A stretch of DNA of 64,000 bases from Nectonema munidae (GCA_030549495.1 JAUIRK010001008.1:1-64000), one strand, 5' to 3'; positions 33,643-46,639 are shown, counted from the first letter of the stretch. The notes: generated from the letters alone by a model not told the origin. A program made the numbers and translations.

Positions 33643-36600
33643 ATGCTGTCAAAAGTCAATTTCTCTCCCGGACCTTCAAAAATAGTCAGTGAAGTAAACA
33701 CAAATCCTTTTGCCCACACCTTAAAATCTTTCATTTGTGTTTTCAGGTGAAGCAGAAGATGTATGAGGAGTTTATGGAGTATCAAGGCCTTGGTGGAGGC
33801 ATCATGGAGCTTAGCCATCGTTCTCAAGCCTTCATTAAAATCGTTGAAGACCTGGAAAGAAGTTGTAGGCATTTGTTCAACGTTCCCGATAATTATGAAG
33901 TTCTTCTAGCTCAAGGAGGTGCTACAGGTTACATTTTTATTCTAACTGTCCACACGATGCAAATTTGAACATCAAAATACGAGAAATGAACTGTTTTGCT
34001 GCTCTTATTTACCTCGTGTAATAAAAAGCGAAAAACTTTTTGATTCATTTTCTTTATTTTTGGATCATTTATTGCATGAATATCGATCACTTTAGATTTA
34101 GACAGACTAATGTTCCGAATTGCGGCCTTGTGCGTAATAAAGAGTTGATTATTTATACAAAAAATAATCCATGTGCGTTATAAAAGGCAAAAAAGAAGAA
34201 AAGAAATTTGGGATAATTGCAAATTCATACCCTTTATTTACTATAAGATAAAACGTTTTGTTTATGCAAGACAACAATATAAACTAGAACAATTGTGTAA
34301 AATAAAGCTATGACAAATGTTTACAATATTATAGCAAGTTATATAAATTCGGCCAGCAAGAGTGAGTTGAAAAAGTTTTTAAAGCCCATTTAAAATTTAG
34401 AACATTATGAGCCTAACAATTGGAATTTTCACCAAGCTCAAAATTATGCTGAAGAGAATTTAAATATGCAATGGCGGTCAAATGACCGCTTTGCTAAACT
34501 TTTCGGACGCTGATGAGCGAAGCTAATTATAATATGTCAAATGAAAGTCATGTTTATTTTACTTTATATTTGATTTCCAAAAATGTTCTATTTTTTTCAC
34601 ACATCCCTTAACCGACAAGAGCTTTTAGTAATGCATCAAATGGGAACATTTTTGGTTCGGTTGCTGCGAGTTTGAGAGTATTAGGGTGTCCCAAAATTTG
34701 ACAAAAAAATTTTAACACCCCCCAGAACAATGTGAATTCATAAAAATAAAACTTATGTGAATTTTCAAAACAAAATTTTTAAAATTTGTGTTCGCTCAGA
34801 GCATAGTTCACATGTTATATTGTTTTATATATGTTAATGTTGTTCATATATATCTTAATGTTGGAAAAAATTAAAACATGTTTATTATTTATACAAACAA
34901 AAAATCAATAGTCAAATCTTTATAATCTTCTGCAAGTTTTACAGCTCGTTCTGCAACATCATTAACACATTTTATTGAAATTTCAGTGTTTTCAAGGTCA
35001 TTCAAATTTTTTGGAACATAAAATTTTAGACAACGAAATAAAATTTGGGATCTTCGAGTAATTAAGGTAGTTAAATCAGAGTGACATAAAACTACGTTGC
35101 TCTTCATTTCTAAACGATAAAAACAGTCGCTTTTCTCTTTTTGCTTGTGGAGATTAAAAAGCATTAACTTCTTTTCTTCTTGCGATGTTTTTGAAGAAAA
35201 CAAAGCCAAACCAATCAAATCCTGGCTTTTGCTGTTTACCATCTCTTTATATAAAGAAAAACATTAAAGATGTTTATTCGGCAAATTTATGCTTCTTCAG
35301 AAATTTTAAATTCTTTCCTAAGTAAGTATATTTTCAATAAAATTGCGTTAATTGGTTTTCGATAAAAATTAAAGTTTCATCTTTCTTCATTTTAAACCAT
35401 TGTGGTGATTTTTCATCTTTTTCGAAGTTGTCAAAAGGCAAAAACTTGGTTTTATCCAATTTACACCACTGATTTCTGAAGCAAGCGAAAAGTTCTACGA
35501 AAGGACCACGAGTATTGAAAAAAGAATCAAAAACTTTTGATATCAATATTTCAAGAATATGATGCCGACATGGGTAAAAAAAGAATTTCAGAATTTAATT
35601 TTTCTCTTATTAATTTGCATGCTCCATTGTGGATTTCTGTATTAACTGATGTGTCGAAGCAGAAACCCATGTAATTATATTTGGCCAATCATTTAATACA
35701 TTTATAAATGCTTCTAAAATGTTTTTTCCTGTTGCTGTTAGAATTTTGGGAATAGCTAAAAAAATTTCAATACTTTTTCCACTGACTAAAATAGGTATAT
35801 GGTCAAATTTTTTTCCATCAGAAATCAATTTACCATCAAAATGAAGTACCAAAGGAACATTTGGAGCAAAGTTTTTTTTAATTTCATCTGTTTTCTCTAT
35901 TCTCATGAGTCTACGAGAACGATGAATGCTTTACTTAGAAAGAGTCAACGAATTCAGTTCAATCCCAGCTGCAAGAAGTGCCGGAGCAACAATGTGCACT
36001 GCTTGGCGCACAGATGTATCTGTTCGATCTAAAGCTAATAAAAAGTTTGGATTTTGAGTATGATTGTTTATTCTTATCAACTTTGTCAACACATGAAGTG
36101 CCGATATTCTTCTCAGAATCTTGACTTGATGTATCACCATCAGAATTAGATTCTACGCATGTTTTGGATAGTAATGATATGATTTCTGATTTACTTCTTT
36201 TTTTTCCTTTCTCTTCAGCACTTTTACGTGTCTTTTTGAGAAAAACTTTAGGAAAATATTGAAGATCTTCTTTATCGATATACATTTTCTTATCAGTTCT
36301 CTGATCATTCAAAAAGATTTTGTCTTGTTCGATTTTAACAAGTTTTAGTACATCAGCATGTGAAGTATCAAAGAGCTTGATCAAAATACTTTCAAAAAGT
36401 AAATTCCTTTTGTCTTTGTTTTTCCCCCACGTTTTTTATTTTTCACTACACTTTTGTAGTTAGTGTATAACTTTTTTATCCTTTCAACACATTTTGGTTT
36501 ATTGGAAGTTGGTATTGATGCTTTAGTCCATACTGCTATAATTTCATCTGTAACAATATTTGCTGCATCACTTTTCGTCTTTTTCAATCTGTAAGTGTAG

Positions 36601-38249
36601 AAATATAAACGCTTTAAAACCTCATTTGCAGTTGGAAATTGAGATAAATTTCCTAATAAAGTATTTTCTAAACAACCTAGCATATAAAGATTGCGCCTCG
36701 TAAACATGATTAATTCAAAAGAAATGTTCCTAAAAAATATAAAAAAATAAAAATAGAAAAAAATACTAATGGTTGAGAGAGATTACTTGGGCAAACATAA
36801 GTTTTCAGGTATTGAATTTCATTATTTTTAAAATTGAACAAATTGGAGTTAAAATAAGTTTAAAAAAAGCAGTCACTGAAAAAAAATCATAGAAAAAAGT
36901 TGATACAAGTTTTAAAAATGTACGTACAAAATTGAAAAATTAGCTACATTTTTGAATTATCTTCTAGACTGAGGGAACCTTTAGAATAAATGATTTCTCT
37001 AAAACTTTTGTTTTTTCGGTTTTTCTTTAAGATTGAAATAAATAGAAACGTCTACAAAATAAAATAAGTTAAATAGTTTTTTCCGACACACTAGTGTACA
37101 TACTAGTAGATGGGGATGTTAGTTCATTTTGAAAAAAAATGACCAAAAATTTACCAAAAACTTTTATTTAGATTCATTACATTAAAATTGTTAAATGTTG
37201 ATATTTTGTTTTCATATTCAACATGATTATATTTTTCTTTCCTTCAAAATCCATATATGATAGTGTTATAAACGATTCGGTGTGTTTGGTAGGAGGATAA
37301 TTCCCAATTTTAATACTTGTTTAGGACAGTTTGCAGCAGTGCCATTGAATTTGATGAAGACCTCTGCAGATTATCTTGTGAGTGGCTTGTGGTCAGCGAA
37401 GGCAGCAAAAGAAGCTCAACGCTATGGAAGAGTTAACATTCTGCCAGACATTCAAAATGTGGGAATTCCTGAATATTTTTCCGTTTCCCCAGAGGCCTCC
37501 TACTTCTTTTATTGTGACAACGAGACAGTGCATGGCGTGCAAGCATCTGAAGAGATTTTGGAGACAGTACCTCCCAACGTGCCCGTAGTTTGCGACATGT
37601 CTAGTTCCTTGGGAACAAAACTGATCAATGTTAGCAAGTATGGAGTTATATACGCTGGTGCTCAAAAGAATATTGGAATTTCTGGTGTGACTCTTTTAAT
37701 CGTCCGTAAAGATCTGATCGGCCACGAAATGCCTATCTGCCCGAGTATTCTGAGCTACAAAACAATCATGAAAGCAAACTCCATCCCAAATACGCCCTCT
37801 ACTTACAGTATTTATGCTCTGAAGCTGACTTTGGAATGGATGGATCAAATTGAAGGAGGGCTGGCCACGTTACAAAAGCAATCCATTAAAAAGTCTTCAA
37901 TGATATATGATGTAATGCTCTTACTTTTCATGCCCTAACTTTCAGTACATATAACAATAATCTGTTTTAGGTCATTGACCAATTTGCTCATTTTTATCAG
38001 CCCTACATTTCCTCCATTGAGCAACGCAGTAGAGTGAATATTCCATTTAGGATTTCGGTCAAGGAATCATTCAGTCAAAAGATGGAAGAAATTTTCTTGG
38101 AAGAAGCGACATCAGCCGGCCTACTCTACTTGAAAGGACATCGTTCCGTTGGAGGAGTTCGAGTTTGCTTATATAATTCAATAAAAATCTGTGAAGTTGA
38201 AAGACTTGCAACGTTTATGCAAGAATTTGCCCAAAAACACACATTCTAA
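33643..38249 (+). CDS. PSAT1: Phosphoserine aminotransferase, four exons, complete
   Basis: The PLP enzyme of serine synthesis, it interconverts 3-phosphohydroxypyruvate plus glutamate with phosphoserine plus 2-oxoglutarate, in the cytosol. Exons are 33643-33693, 33747-33927, 37325-37911 and 37971-38249, all with GT/AG junctions and continuous phase, giving ~365 aa (human ~370). Exon 1 gives VNFSPGPSKIVSE, matching the family's N-terminal NFGPGPAKLP with Gly to Ser. Exon 2 gives MELSHRSQAF, VPDNYEVLLAQGG and ATG; exon 3 GQFAAVPLNL, SGLWSAKAAKEA, ETVHGV, VCDMSS and AGAQKNIG, whose Lys (codon 37666-37668, residue ~192) is the PLP lysine; exon 4 NIPFRI and LKGHRSVGGVRVCLYN. The ATG at 33643 fits family length. 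Introns are 53, 3397 and 59 nt; the second holds antisense transposase debris. Confidence 0.95.
34889..36707 (-). pseudogene. Unassigned RNase H-like transposase remnant inside PSAT1 intron 2
   Basis: Minus-strand frames in order: an N-terminal stretch FPTANEVLKRLYFYTYRLKK; IKLFDTSHADVLKLVKIEQD with KIFLNDQR (~36290-36380); a Ser/Lys-rich linker; NFLLALDRTDTS-RQAVHI (~35990-36040); VPLVLHFDGKLISDGKKFDH (~35800-35860) with IPILVSGKSIEIFL; and a C-terminal GPFVELFACFRNQWCKLD (~35450-35510). The layout matches a large group of uncharacterised invertebrate proteins sharing 'V-HWDGK', 'LPVLVSG', 'FDTTSSNTG' and 'CRHH'. Here the DTT/CRHH part is missing (near 35600), and stops and frameshifts abound. 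A related copy lies at 46640-48255. Transposase function is inferred from D, D, CxxH spacing. Confidence 0.6.
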
Positions 38250-38373
38250 TTCCTTTTACTTTACATTTTCTTTTTTCAATAAGTTTTTTATTGTTAGTAT
38301 TTTGGAAGAAATTGTATTTGCCCTAAAATTTATTTTTTATATTTAGATTACTTATCTTTGCCTTTTTTAAATG

Positions 38374-38379
38374 AATAAA
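38374..38379 (+). promoter_or_regulatory. Probable PSAT1 poly(A) signal
   Basis: AATAAA lies 125 bases after the PSAT1 stop codon in an AT-rich 3' region. Confidence 0.55.
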
Positions 38380-39255
38380 TTATTGCATCATTCTATACTA
38401 AAACATAAAAGAGTGATTTTTGTTTTTCATCTGCTTAATTTCTATATTTGCTTCCTAATCTTGTTTTACTTGTTATCAAGCTTGTTTACCTTTCATTTAA
38501 ACGCTTTATTTCGTATATACTAATAAAAAGTGATCTTATATTAATTTGTTCCCTAACATAAGCCACAGAGGCCAGGCAATTATTTACGCAGGGTGCTATC
38601 GGGTTTGAGCTCCCTCTTCTCTACCCATCCCAAACTATCTAAAGATAAAAAACTACTAAATATTATAAGAAAAATATAATAATTAGATAGCGGAATATAA
38701 ATTCTTGGGTTCCAAATTTTTGTTACCTTATCACTTATCAAAGAAAATAACTACTTTTAGAAGTAGGTATTACCGTAATATTAAAATACAATAGAGAAAC
38801 TGAACTCTAACTTTACTGTTCCTTAAATGAAACATGATTTTCTATCAGCATACAGTTGAAAATTACCAACTATTTCATCAATTATACTTTTTATAATAAA
38901 AAATACAAATTGGTAAAAAAAATCTTTATGTAAAGTTATTTATTTTTTTTAAAAATCTTAATGAAAATACTTGAAAAAATTAACTTCATACACTACAAAA
39001 GAAAAATTCAAATATTTTTTGGATTCCTTAAAAAAAATTTTTTTTGTTTACATTTTTGTGCTTAGAATTTGAAGTGAAAAATATGTTCCATTTATCAAAC
39101 AATGAGAGTTTAGCTACAAAATTTCTTCTCTTTAAAAAAAGTTCTGAATTTTATTTTGAATTAATAAAACAGAAATATTTGTAAATAAATTCAATAATTT
39201 TTATTTTTTGTTTTTACTTTCAATTTTCTAACATATTTTAATAGATGATATCTGC
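38380..39255. other. AT-rich intergenic DNA with a weak tRNA-like fragment
   Basis: GGGTTTGAGCTCC near 38608 resembles a B-box and is preceded by GAGGCCAGGCAATT, possibly an old SINE head. Otherwise nothing. Confidence 0.3.
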
Positions 39256-40128
39256 ATGCTATCAAACGTGTCTACAATTGACGAAGCTCATGATTTGATT
39301 CAACATTCACATAATTCTAAAAATGTTATAATTCTTCCTCCTAATGTAGGAGACTTTGGCTATCAAGAGAGTGAGATAGAGATTTTTCCAAATGATTCCG
39401 AAAAAGAGTGTGATACAGGTAGAGAAATTGAAATATAAGATGTAATAGAAAGTCACAAAAAAATGGAAAAATAGAGACTTTAAAAAAATTCAATTCCAAC
39501 TGAAAATCTTTTGATGAAAGAAAACTTGATAAATTTAGAAGGAAATACACCTTCTCAAATTTGGACACATTTTTTCCTTTAAAATATGTTTAGACTACAC
39601 ATATACTTCAGCAAACGCATCTTTATGCAACAAGATAAAAATGACCTAAACTTCAAGCTTTCTTTGCCAGAACTTCAAGTTTTTATAGGAATCATTTTAT
39701 TTTCATGCTGTGATATTTTACCTGAAAAACGTAATTACTGGTCTACTCAACCTGATTTGAGTTTTCCACTTATACAATGAGTAAATTAAAAAAAATTACA
39801 TTTTGCAGACAAAATGCGTAAAATTTCTTATTTATACAGACTTTTTATGACAACTTGCTTTGTTTTGATTTTTAATGAAATATTATTTATTGAGGAATCA
39901 TTTATAGGTTTTAAAATGATGGATATTACCGAATCTTTTTCTAATTTTAAATGTCATCAAGTTTACTTTGATAATTTTTTTAGTTGCTCTTTTCTCTCTC
40001 CCTTAGCTGATAAGAACGTTTGTGCTTGTGGCACTATTAGGAGGAATATATTGGGAGATGCTGCATATCATCTTACCTCAAATAAAGATTTGCAAAAAAA
40101 GACACTATACAACGCAATATACCAATAG
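39256..40128 (+). pseudogene. piggyBac-type transposase remnant, lineage 2 (PGBD-like)
   Basis: Plus-strand frames give an acidic N-terminus, then LPELQVFIGIILFSCCDILP with RNYWSTQPDLSFPLIQ (39655-39778), the piggyBac N-terminal domain ('YWS-PDL-VPL'). HFAD-KM follows (~39800), and after an internal deletion VYFDNFFSCSFLS (~39960-40000), the second-Asp block ('VDNFFTS'), and VCACGTIRRNILG (~40020-40060). The first-Asp block is missing and the C-terminus is lost. It diverges strongly from the piggyBac copies at 40595 and 53017. Confidence 0.75.
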
Positions 40129-40594
40129 GAACCCGTTACTTATGCTGATAGCGCAAAAATAAGATCTATGTTATGAGTCTTTTGGTAGAAAAGAAAGACT
40201 GAACTGAATGATATACACTTAAAATTTTCTATCTCTTTTTACCTCATTAATTTTACAGCATATTTTGCATTGCACTAAAAGAAAAAAGGATGAAACTTTT
40301 TTTGTAAGTAACTTATATTTTTTGATAAAAATGTGTTATATCTGTCATGATTTATAAATTTTCTGATAAGCAATAGATTTAAAAATGTAATTAAATCAAT
40401 TTAAATAAAATTTGAAAAATAACGTTTTTAGTGAGCTTCATCTCCTTATAAAGATGCTTGTAAAATAATATTTGTTCTTACTAAACTGTTTTAGGTTTAA
40501 TAAAGTTAACTTCAATTGAAATTGACTTTTGTTTGTAAAGCTTTGTTATTTTACTATGTTTACAACTCAATAAAAATCTTATGATAGTTCGTTC

Positions 40595-41690
40595 TTCTCT
40601 TACCAAAAGTTTTCAATAGCTGATTTATTGGCATATATAGCTTGTTTGCTTTACATTGGTCAAGCCAAAGATAAACGTTTAGACAAAAAATAAGAAATAT
40701 GTTTCTTTCCATAGATCCATTTCTTTTGACGATAAAAACACTAGAAATCCTAATGACAATATTATCTGCCATTCACTATGACTTTTATCAAATATGCGAT
40801 GAATATTTTACACCTAAAGATTGCCTCACATTATACGAGGAACTTATAAAGCTTAGAGGGCGAATATCGTCGAGAATTTATGATCGTTCAAAACCAGGCC
40901 ATTATGGCATCAAGTGTTATCATTGGAAGGGTGTTCTTACTTTTATGTTATAAGCCAATATATGTACCTTGATTAGACGATAGAAACTATTTTTTCCCTG
41001 AAGAAATTGTCAAAAGACTGGTTTACCTAAATGGTGCGGGATATACCCTGACTGTTTTTCACTTCCCATGAACTTTGTAAGTGGGCGAAACAATGGTTAC
41101 ACTATTTGCGGAACAGAGCTAATAGAAGATTCATGCATCACATAATCAGGCCTCATTACTTGAAAGGTCTTAAAATTAGCTGAATATGAAAGCAAATTTC
41201 TGTATACTTGGTATGCATCATTGACATTCCTCACAAGCGCGCTAAAAAGGTTCGAAAGTTGTTTATATCATGTCGTCCCAAAATTTAGATAAACTTGAGT
41301 TGAAAGGTGATGGCAATAAAGTAGAAACTATTATCTAATATATATTTCAAATCAGGAACAAAATGCTAAGAGATGGCTTTTTTTGCTACTATTTAAATAT
41401 AGCAGCTCATAAATAGTTGGATAAAATTCAAAAAGGTAACAGTCCTTCCAAATTTTCCTCAACACGTAAAAGTGGTAGAAAATATTTTTTTAGAGACCCA
41501 TCTCTGAAATTGAGCGAACTCTCAACGAAACTCAGAGGTATTGATCTTACTTATCGCATAGCAAGGGATTTGATCAGTTTTTATGGAATTGACCAATACT
41601 TCACTCAGCATTCAATTTCTTCACGTTAATAGTGCTATATAGCCACGAGTAAAACAAAGAAAAGAAGAACAAGAAAATGTGAAAGATGTA
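40595..41690 (+). pseudogene. Decayed relative of the intact piggyBac transposase
   Basis: Colinear with the second exon of the intact transposase at 54760-56086. The match starts at SFQ-LIYWHI (compare ADILSYFACLLHIGQAK) and continues through LTLYEELIKLRGRISSRIYD and RSKPGHYGIKCYHW (40828-40925; the intact copy reads VTVDEQLIKFRGRTALRIYD). It goes on to RKYFFRDPSLKLSELSTKLR (~41480-41545) and LISFYGIDQYF (~41570-41605). The first catalytic Asp is Tyr here. Many stops and deletions. It lacks recognisable TIRs and the promoter region of the intact copy. Confidence 0.85.
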
Positions 41691-41699
41691 AAAATCTTA

Positions 41700-43499
41700 C
41701 AAAATATATTTGTCAAAATTATTTTGCATTTTTGCACCTATTATATCTTGATTTTTGTTGTTAGAGACAAAATAAATTTTGAATTTTTGGACAATTTAAG
41801 GAATCTACATTGTTTATGTTATGGATTATATATTAAATAGTTGATGCAAAATGGCTTTGAATGTTGACGCTGACGCAAACTACTGTTATGTCTTGCGAAG
41901 ATTGTTCAATAATTATTTTATGCCACTATAAAATTGCGATGAAAGGTTTTTCCGTCACATGACATTCCTTAGGAAGCTAAGGTAAGCAATTTTTGACTTT
42001 CTTACATGTAAGCAACTTGGAATACGTGACTTCACTTTTTATGGTGAGCAAAGCTTGCTTGGCCGAGTCGATTATTATAAAAAATTTAATCTTTGTTGAA
42101 TCAGTGTAGGTAGCAAAATCTTCGCAATACCTCATTCCATAATTTTTTGATTTCGCAAATCGTCTCCTTGCAATGCACTTCATTTCTCCGTTGCTGGCTC
42201 TATCCTTTCCCTTGCTACTTTATGGAAGATATAATAAAGCGTGGGGTGGTAAATACTTTTCCATTTCTTTCCATATTGTTACCTAGGATGCACATTGCAC
42301 ATATAAAGACCAGCTAGCATCAATTCCGAGTCATTATCAGGCCTCAGTTCAAAAATACTAACCAAAATATATCATTGTTTAAAACTTTTATTTTTACAAA
42401 GTTCAAAATGAAATCCCGTTTTTGTCTATACGAATTTATTTGTTTCTTCATAATTTTCGGTACTTTTTCTAAAATCTTTAAAAATTTTATAAAATCACAA
42501 AAATTGTCTGTTTTATTTCCTTTAATCTTAATCGGCCCAAAATATTTTTAATTTAAACAAGATCTTATTTGCGTTGATTCTCCATTACACTATAAAAGTT
42601 AAATAAATTTAAACTCACAAAATTATTTAAAATGTCAATAAGAGTAAGAGTTGAATTGCCCTTTACGAAAGTTACCATATGTAAAGTGTAAGTTAATCAA
42701 ATTCTTAGTTATGCAAAATATCTTTAAACAAATTTTTCTGGTATCGAAAAGATCAATAGCAAGATCGTCGATAACACAGTATGCCGTATAGCGGATTTCC
42801 CAGTAGAGAAATGTCCTTGAACCAATTTCGGTAGACGGATAGTTTTACTTATGTATAATTTGTACTCATTAGTCCAAAAAATTATATTTCTTCACAAATT
42901 GGAGTCATTTATTTTTATTTGCCTACCTGTGCTATAGGCAATTAAGTCTAACTTAATTAGGATTAACGAGTGATGGAGAAACCGACTGTGAATCGCAAAT
43001 ACAAACTGAAATGACTTTATTTAAGATGAAAGTCACTTAGTCATGAAAAATGTCTTGGTTGAATGCCTTTTTCATTTTCTTAACAAAAGTTAGCAAAGAA
43101 GAAATCCTTTATTAAGGCATTTCATTCGAGAAAAATGAGACGAGGTTAAGTGATTATTGTCTGCTTTATTTTCCAATGGGATTTTATAGATTTAAATCAG
43201 ACAACTTTCATTTATTGAGACCCTCCTCTCACACTGCTCGTCAAAGGGATAAAGTCAAGGGGTTGTCTGCGTCAGCTAAAAATAAAGACGGAAAGAAAGC
43301 TTTGAAATGCAATCTCTCTTGTAAGTCTTCAGATAACTCGTAAATGGATGTCGTATGTATCCGTTTTACACAAATGATTCAAAAATGGCGAGCGGGCGAT
43401 GTTCAGTTTTATACTGAAATCCACAGAAATTAAAAAAGGCATCTGCTTTGTCTGATACTAACTAACTCCTTAATCATTTGAATGCAACATATACGCAGT
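41700..43499. other. Non-coding stretch
   Basis: No gene was supported. A minus-strand open stretch at 41977-42183 has no motif I recognise. Confidence 0.3.
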
Positions 43500-43615
43500 A
43501 CCGTGAGCAGACTGAATGACTAAGGATACATTGCCTACAGACTGTATGCCAACGGACTAAATGCCTAATGGACTGAACGCCTAACAACTCAATGCCTAAT
43601 GGACAAAATGCTTAC
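43500..43615. repeat. Degenerate short tandem repeat (~17-18 bp unit)
   Basis: Units vary around ATGCCTAACGGACTGA: for example ATGCCAACGGACTAA, ATGCCTAATGGACTGA, ACGCCTAACAACTCA and ATGCCTAATGGACAAA. The copies are diverged. Confidence 0.7.
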
Positions 43616-43689
43616 TAAAGATTATTCGTAGAAGAAGAAAGGTTGAAAAAGTGGCAATTTTTTATTGAAAAATTACTCAAATAAAAACT

Positions 43690-44262
43690 ACAAATTATGT
43701 GCTATAGACCGTAAATAGTCTAAACCTGTGTCTTTGTTATACTTGGAATGAACTTTTTTTATTCTTTCATTTCTTTTAGTATACTTTTTATTAACTCTAG
43801 ATATATTTTCTCCTAAAAACATTTGCTCAAGGATCACTTTTGTATTTGTTTGTTGCAGTTTGATAATTTTGAGTAATTTTTCAATGGTTGGATGAGTAAC
43901 TCCAACTTTTCTGTTAAAAGCTTGATTCCTTCCTTCTAGTGAATTATTAGTTCATGGAAAATTTGATTTCATTCTGTTAAATACATTCCATGTTTGAATA
44001 TCGAATTTTCGACGCTTTCGTTTGCCGCGCTGAACCATGCCAAGTCAGGTTGATTCAAAATATTCCAAAAAATTACTCAAAACTTTGTCGTTTTCTTTAT
44101 CTAGTGACTGCATTAATTCTAAAAATAAATCAACGACACTTTTGGTGGAACAAAAGCTAAAGCTTGTAATGAATAATTGCGAGCTAAATCTGGTGGATGT
44201 GAATGATTACTTGGAACTTTTTGCATCTTTTCGCCACAAGTGATAACGCTGGCGCTACACTG
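43690..44262 (-). pseudogene. FLYWCH/MULE transposase remnant, internally deleted
   Basis: On the minus strand, a splice-acceptor-like TTTTTTACAG precedes CSASVITCGEKMQKVPSNHS (the end of a FLYWCH-type zinc finger with its H-H pair). It then passes into LQALAFVPPK and, after a one-base shift, VVDLFLELMQSLDKEN, RKFDIQTWNVFNRM and TNNSLEGRNQAFNRKVGVTH, ending in YLRSIAHNL. The 'TNNSLEG-N--FN' block is the C-terminal MULE signature containing the conserved Glu. Two in-frame TGA codons look like single-base changes. The DD core between finger and C-terminus is deleted. Not from the MULE at 1-11238, whose layout differs. Confidence 0.75.
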
Positions 44263-44264
44263 TA

Positions 44265-46639
44265 AAAAACACAGTATTAGGTGATTGGTTATTTTTGTGT
44301 TTAAATAATGTTTAAAACCTAAACACTTTACACCTAAAATTACATTGAAAGGAAAATATTTAGCATTTAAACATATTATATAACATTTAGACATTTTTAT
44401 GTTGAATAATTGTTTATAATCTTAAACACCATATAAAATTTCCAACTATTCCGTTTTGTGTTTAGAGTTTAAACAAAAAAATTAAACTGTATCGATTTAA
44501 ATTTTATATATAGGACAGATTAGGACAGATAGATGTCATTAAAATACAGAATTATTTTTTATAGCATTAGAGCATATCTCATGTACATCTCAAAAGTGTA
44601 TGGTGGATGTTTTTAAAATATAAACACTTTATGTGTTGACAGCAGCCTGTTGAATAGGAAAAGTCTTTATATTGTGCTATAAAAGACAACACTTGGAAAT
44701 TTCTCAGTATCATAAAGAGAAGAAGCAATTATATTTCATCGATTTTAAATTCTCTAACTAATGTATTTTGAAACGAACATGACATTTGGTCCTTATTTGA
44801 ACTAAGCCAATTTTTTTTAAAAAAAGGACAATATTTCAATTTAAAATTTTTTATATGTGCCGAACCAGAGGAGTAGTTGGGTCCGCGTCTGAAGAGGCCG
44901 TGACCCACCTCCTCTTTTCCTATATACCTTAGTGATCGCCCCTTCCCACCCTTACTTCAGTACATTGGTGTGCTTTCCCGACATAACTTAATTGAGTTAC
45001 CATTTCAATAGTTGTTACTTACAGAAATTTTTTTTAAAATATCAACCCTGTACAAAGTTTTTGGTATACAGGAAATTAATTTGAAAACTTGCCTAACTAT
45101 ATCTATAAATATAAAACTTATAAAAAAATAACTATCAATTAAGTGTCTAAAATCTAAAAAGATCTTTTGTTCAGTGTTTTTATCAATCAAAAAATTGTCA
45201 ATTTTTGACCCTATTTTTAACCCTTGAACTTGATAAAATGACAAAAATTCAAACTTAGACCTAAAAAAAATTAAAAAATCATTCGATTCATTTTAAACAA
45301 ATTACATATTTAGAATCAGCGTATCAAACTCTATCAGAATACGTTTAAAAATTTTTGAATTTTCTATTTTTATATTTCCGATTTTTCATGCCCTTTCAAA
45401 CGGCCTCAAAATTATGCCTTCACATATAATTCAACAAAAAATCAAGTTTTATATATTTTTAGAATCCTCTTAACATTCTGAATAACAATATTAACTGTAT
45501 TTTACCTTAAATCTTTTTATTCAAGAATTTTTATATATAGTATATAATGTACTTATTTTAACCGTATTTGAGGCAAGGGGGGGGGGGGGCAGAATCCGCC
45601 CCCCCCCCCCCCCCCTCTATAACATATATAATTTATTCGTAAACTACTAACTTAAACGAATTGTCCTTTTTTGACTTTTTCTAAATGACTCTTTGCATCG
45701 ATTTAAAAGAAATTTTATTAATTTTTCATAAGAAATAGTTTCACAATAAATGTGCCGTGAAAACGGTAAAATAGAAGTAGAAAGTTCCTTCTTTTCTTAT
45801 TGAGTTTCAAGAAATTTTTCCTCGTAAAACGCATTAATTTTTAATAAAAATAGAACGTATAGGAACTTTTATTGAGTTCACTTTTGAAAAAATAATTTTT
45901 CAGGTCATTGAACTTCAAGGATACATCTAAAAATACACTATTTATGAAGAAACTAATGCCGATTTAAAACTTTTCAACTGACAACTTTGTTTATATAAAG
46001 ATACAAAAAATAATATTTAATTAACAAAATCTGAAGCGATTTAACTTTGTTTAAAAGCACAAACTGTATAACAAGTTGGCTTTTATAAAGCTTTAGTAAA
46101 AATGAAAACCTTAGATATTGCCTCAATATATCAATTTCATCTTTACTTTTGTCAATAAAAGTAGACTCTAATCCAGTTTATAAGAGCTTGAATGTTTAAG
46201 TTGACCAAGTTTTGCGAATCTTCCAATGCTTGTGACGTCATAATAGAATTACTATACATATATTACTCTTATCTCAATCCCATATTTATTTTTATATTTA
46301 TATATATATATTAGGGATATGATTTTTTTTTCTAAATTGTCCTGCAATAAATTTGGATGAGTTTTGTAAAAATAAAAACAAATTAAGGCTTATTTTAGCG
46401 TTTTCTAAAAATAAGTTCCCGCAAGAACAGAATTTAAAAAATTCATCAAGTTGTTTTTTAAAAAAATCTAAAATCTTTTTTTTTTTAAAAAAAAGAGTTT
46501 TATTAAAAATTATTCTTTGCAATAAATTTTATATTTAAATATTTGTCATTTTTACAGCTTTTTTTCAATTCTTGCATGGTTTTAATAGCTCTTTCAGCAA
46601 TAATGTTCGTTCGAGGTATATCAACATACGAGTTTTCTT
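44265..46639. other. AT-rich non-coding stretch
   Basis: No gene was supported. It includes a G-run/C-run hairpin at 45577-45615 and many short open frames without motifs. Confidence 0.3.
45577..45615. repeat. G13 ... C17 homopolymer hairpin
   Basis: Thirteen G bases (45577-45589), nine mixed bases and seventeen C bases (45599-45615) can pair as a hairpin; the C-rich strand could form an i-motif. Homopolymer lengths may be affected by sequencing error. Confidence 0.85.

Noticed and set aside
41977-42183. Possible host exon on the minus strand
   Set aside because: No motif, splice structure or codon pattern beyond chance was visible.
44260-44280. Start of a MITE at ACACTGTAAAAAACAC
   Set aside because: On the minus strand this is the pyrimidine tract and AG acceptor in front of the FLYWCH/MULE exon, which explains it better.
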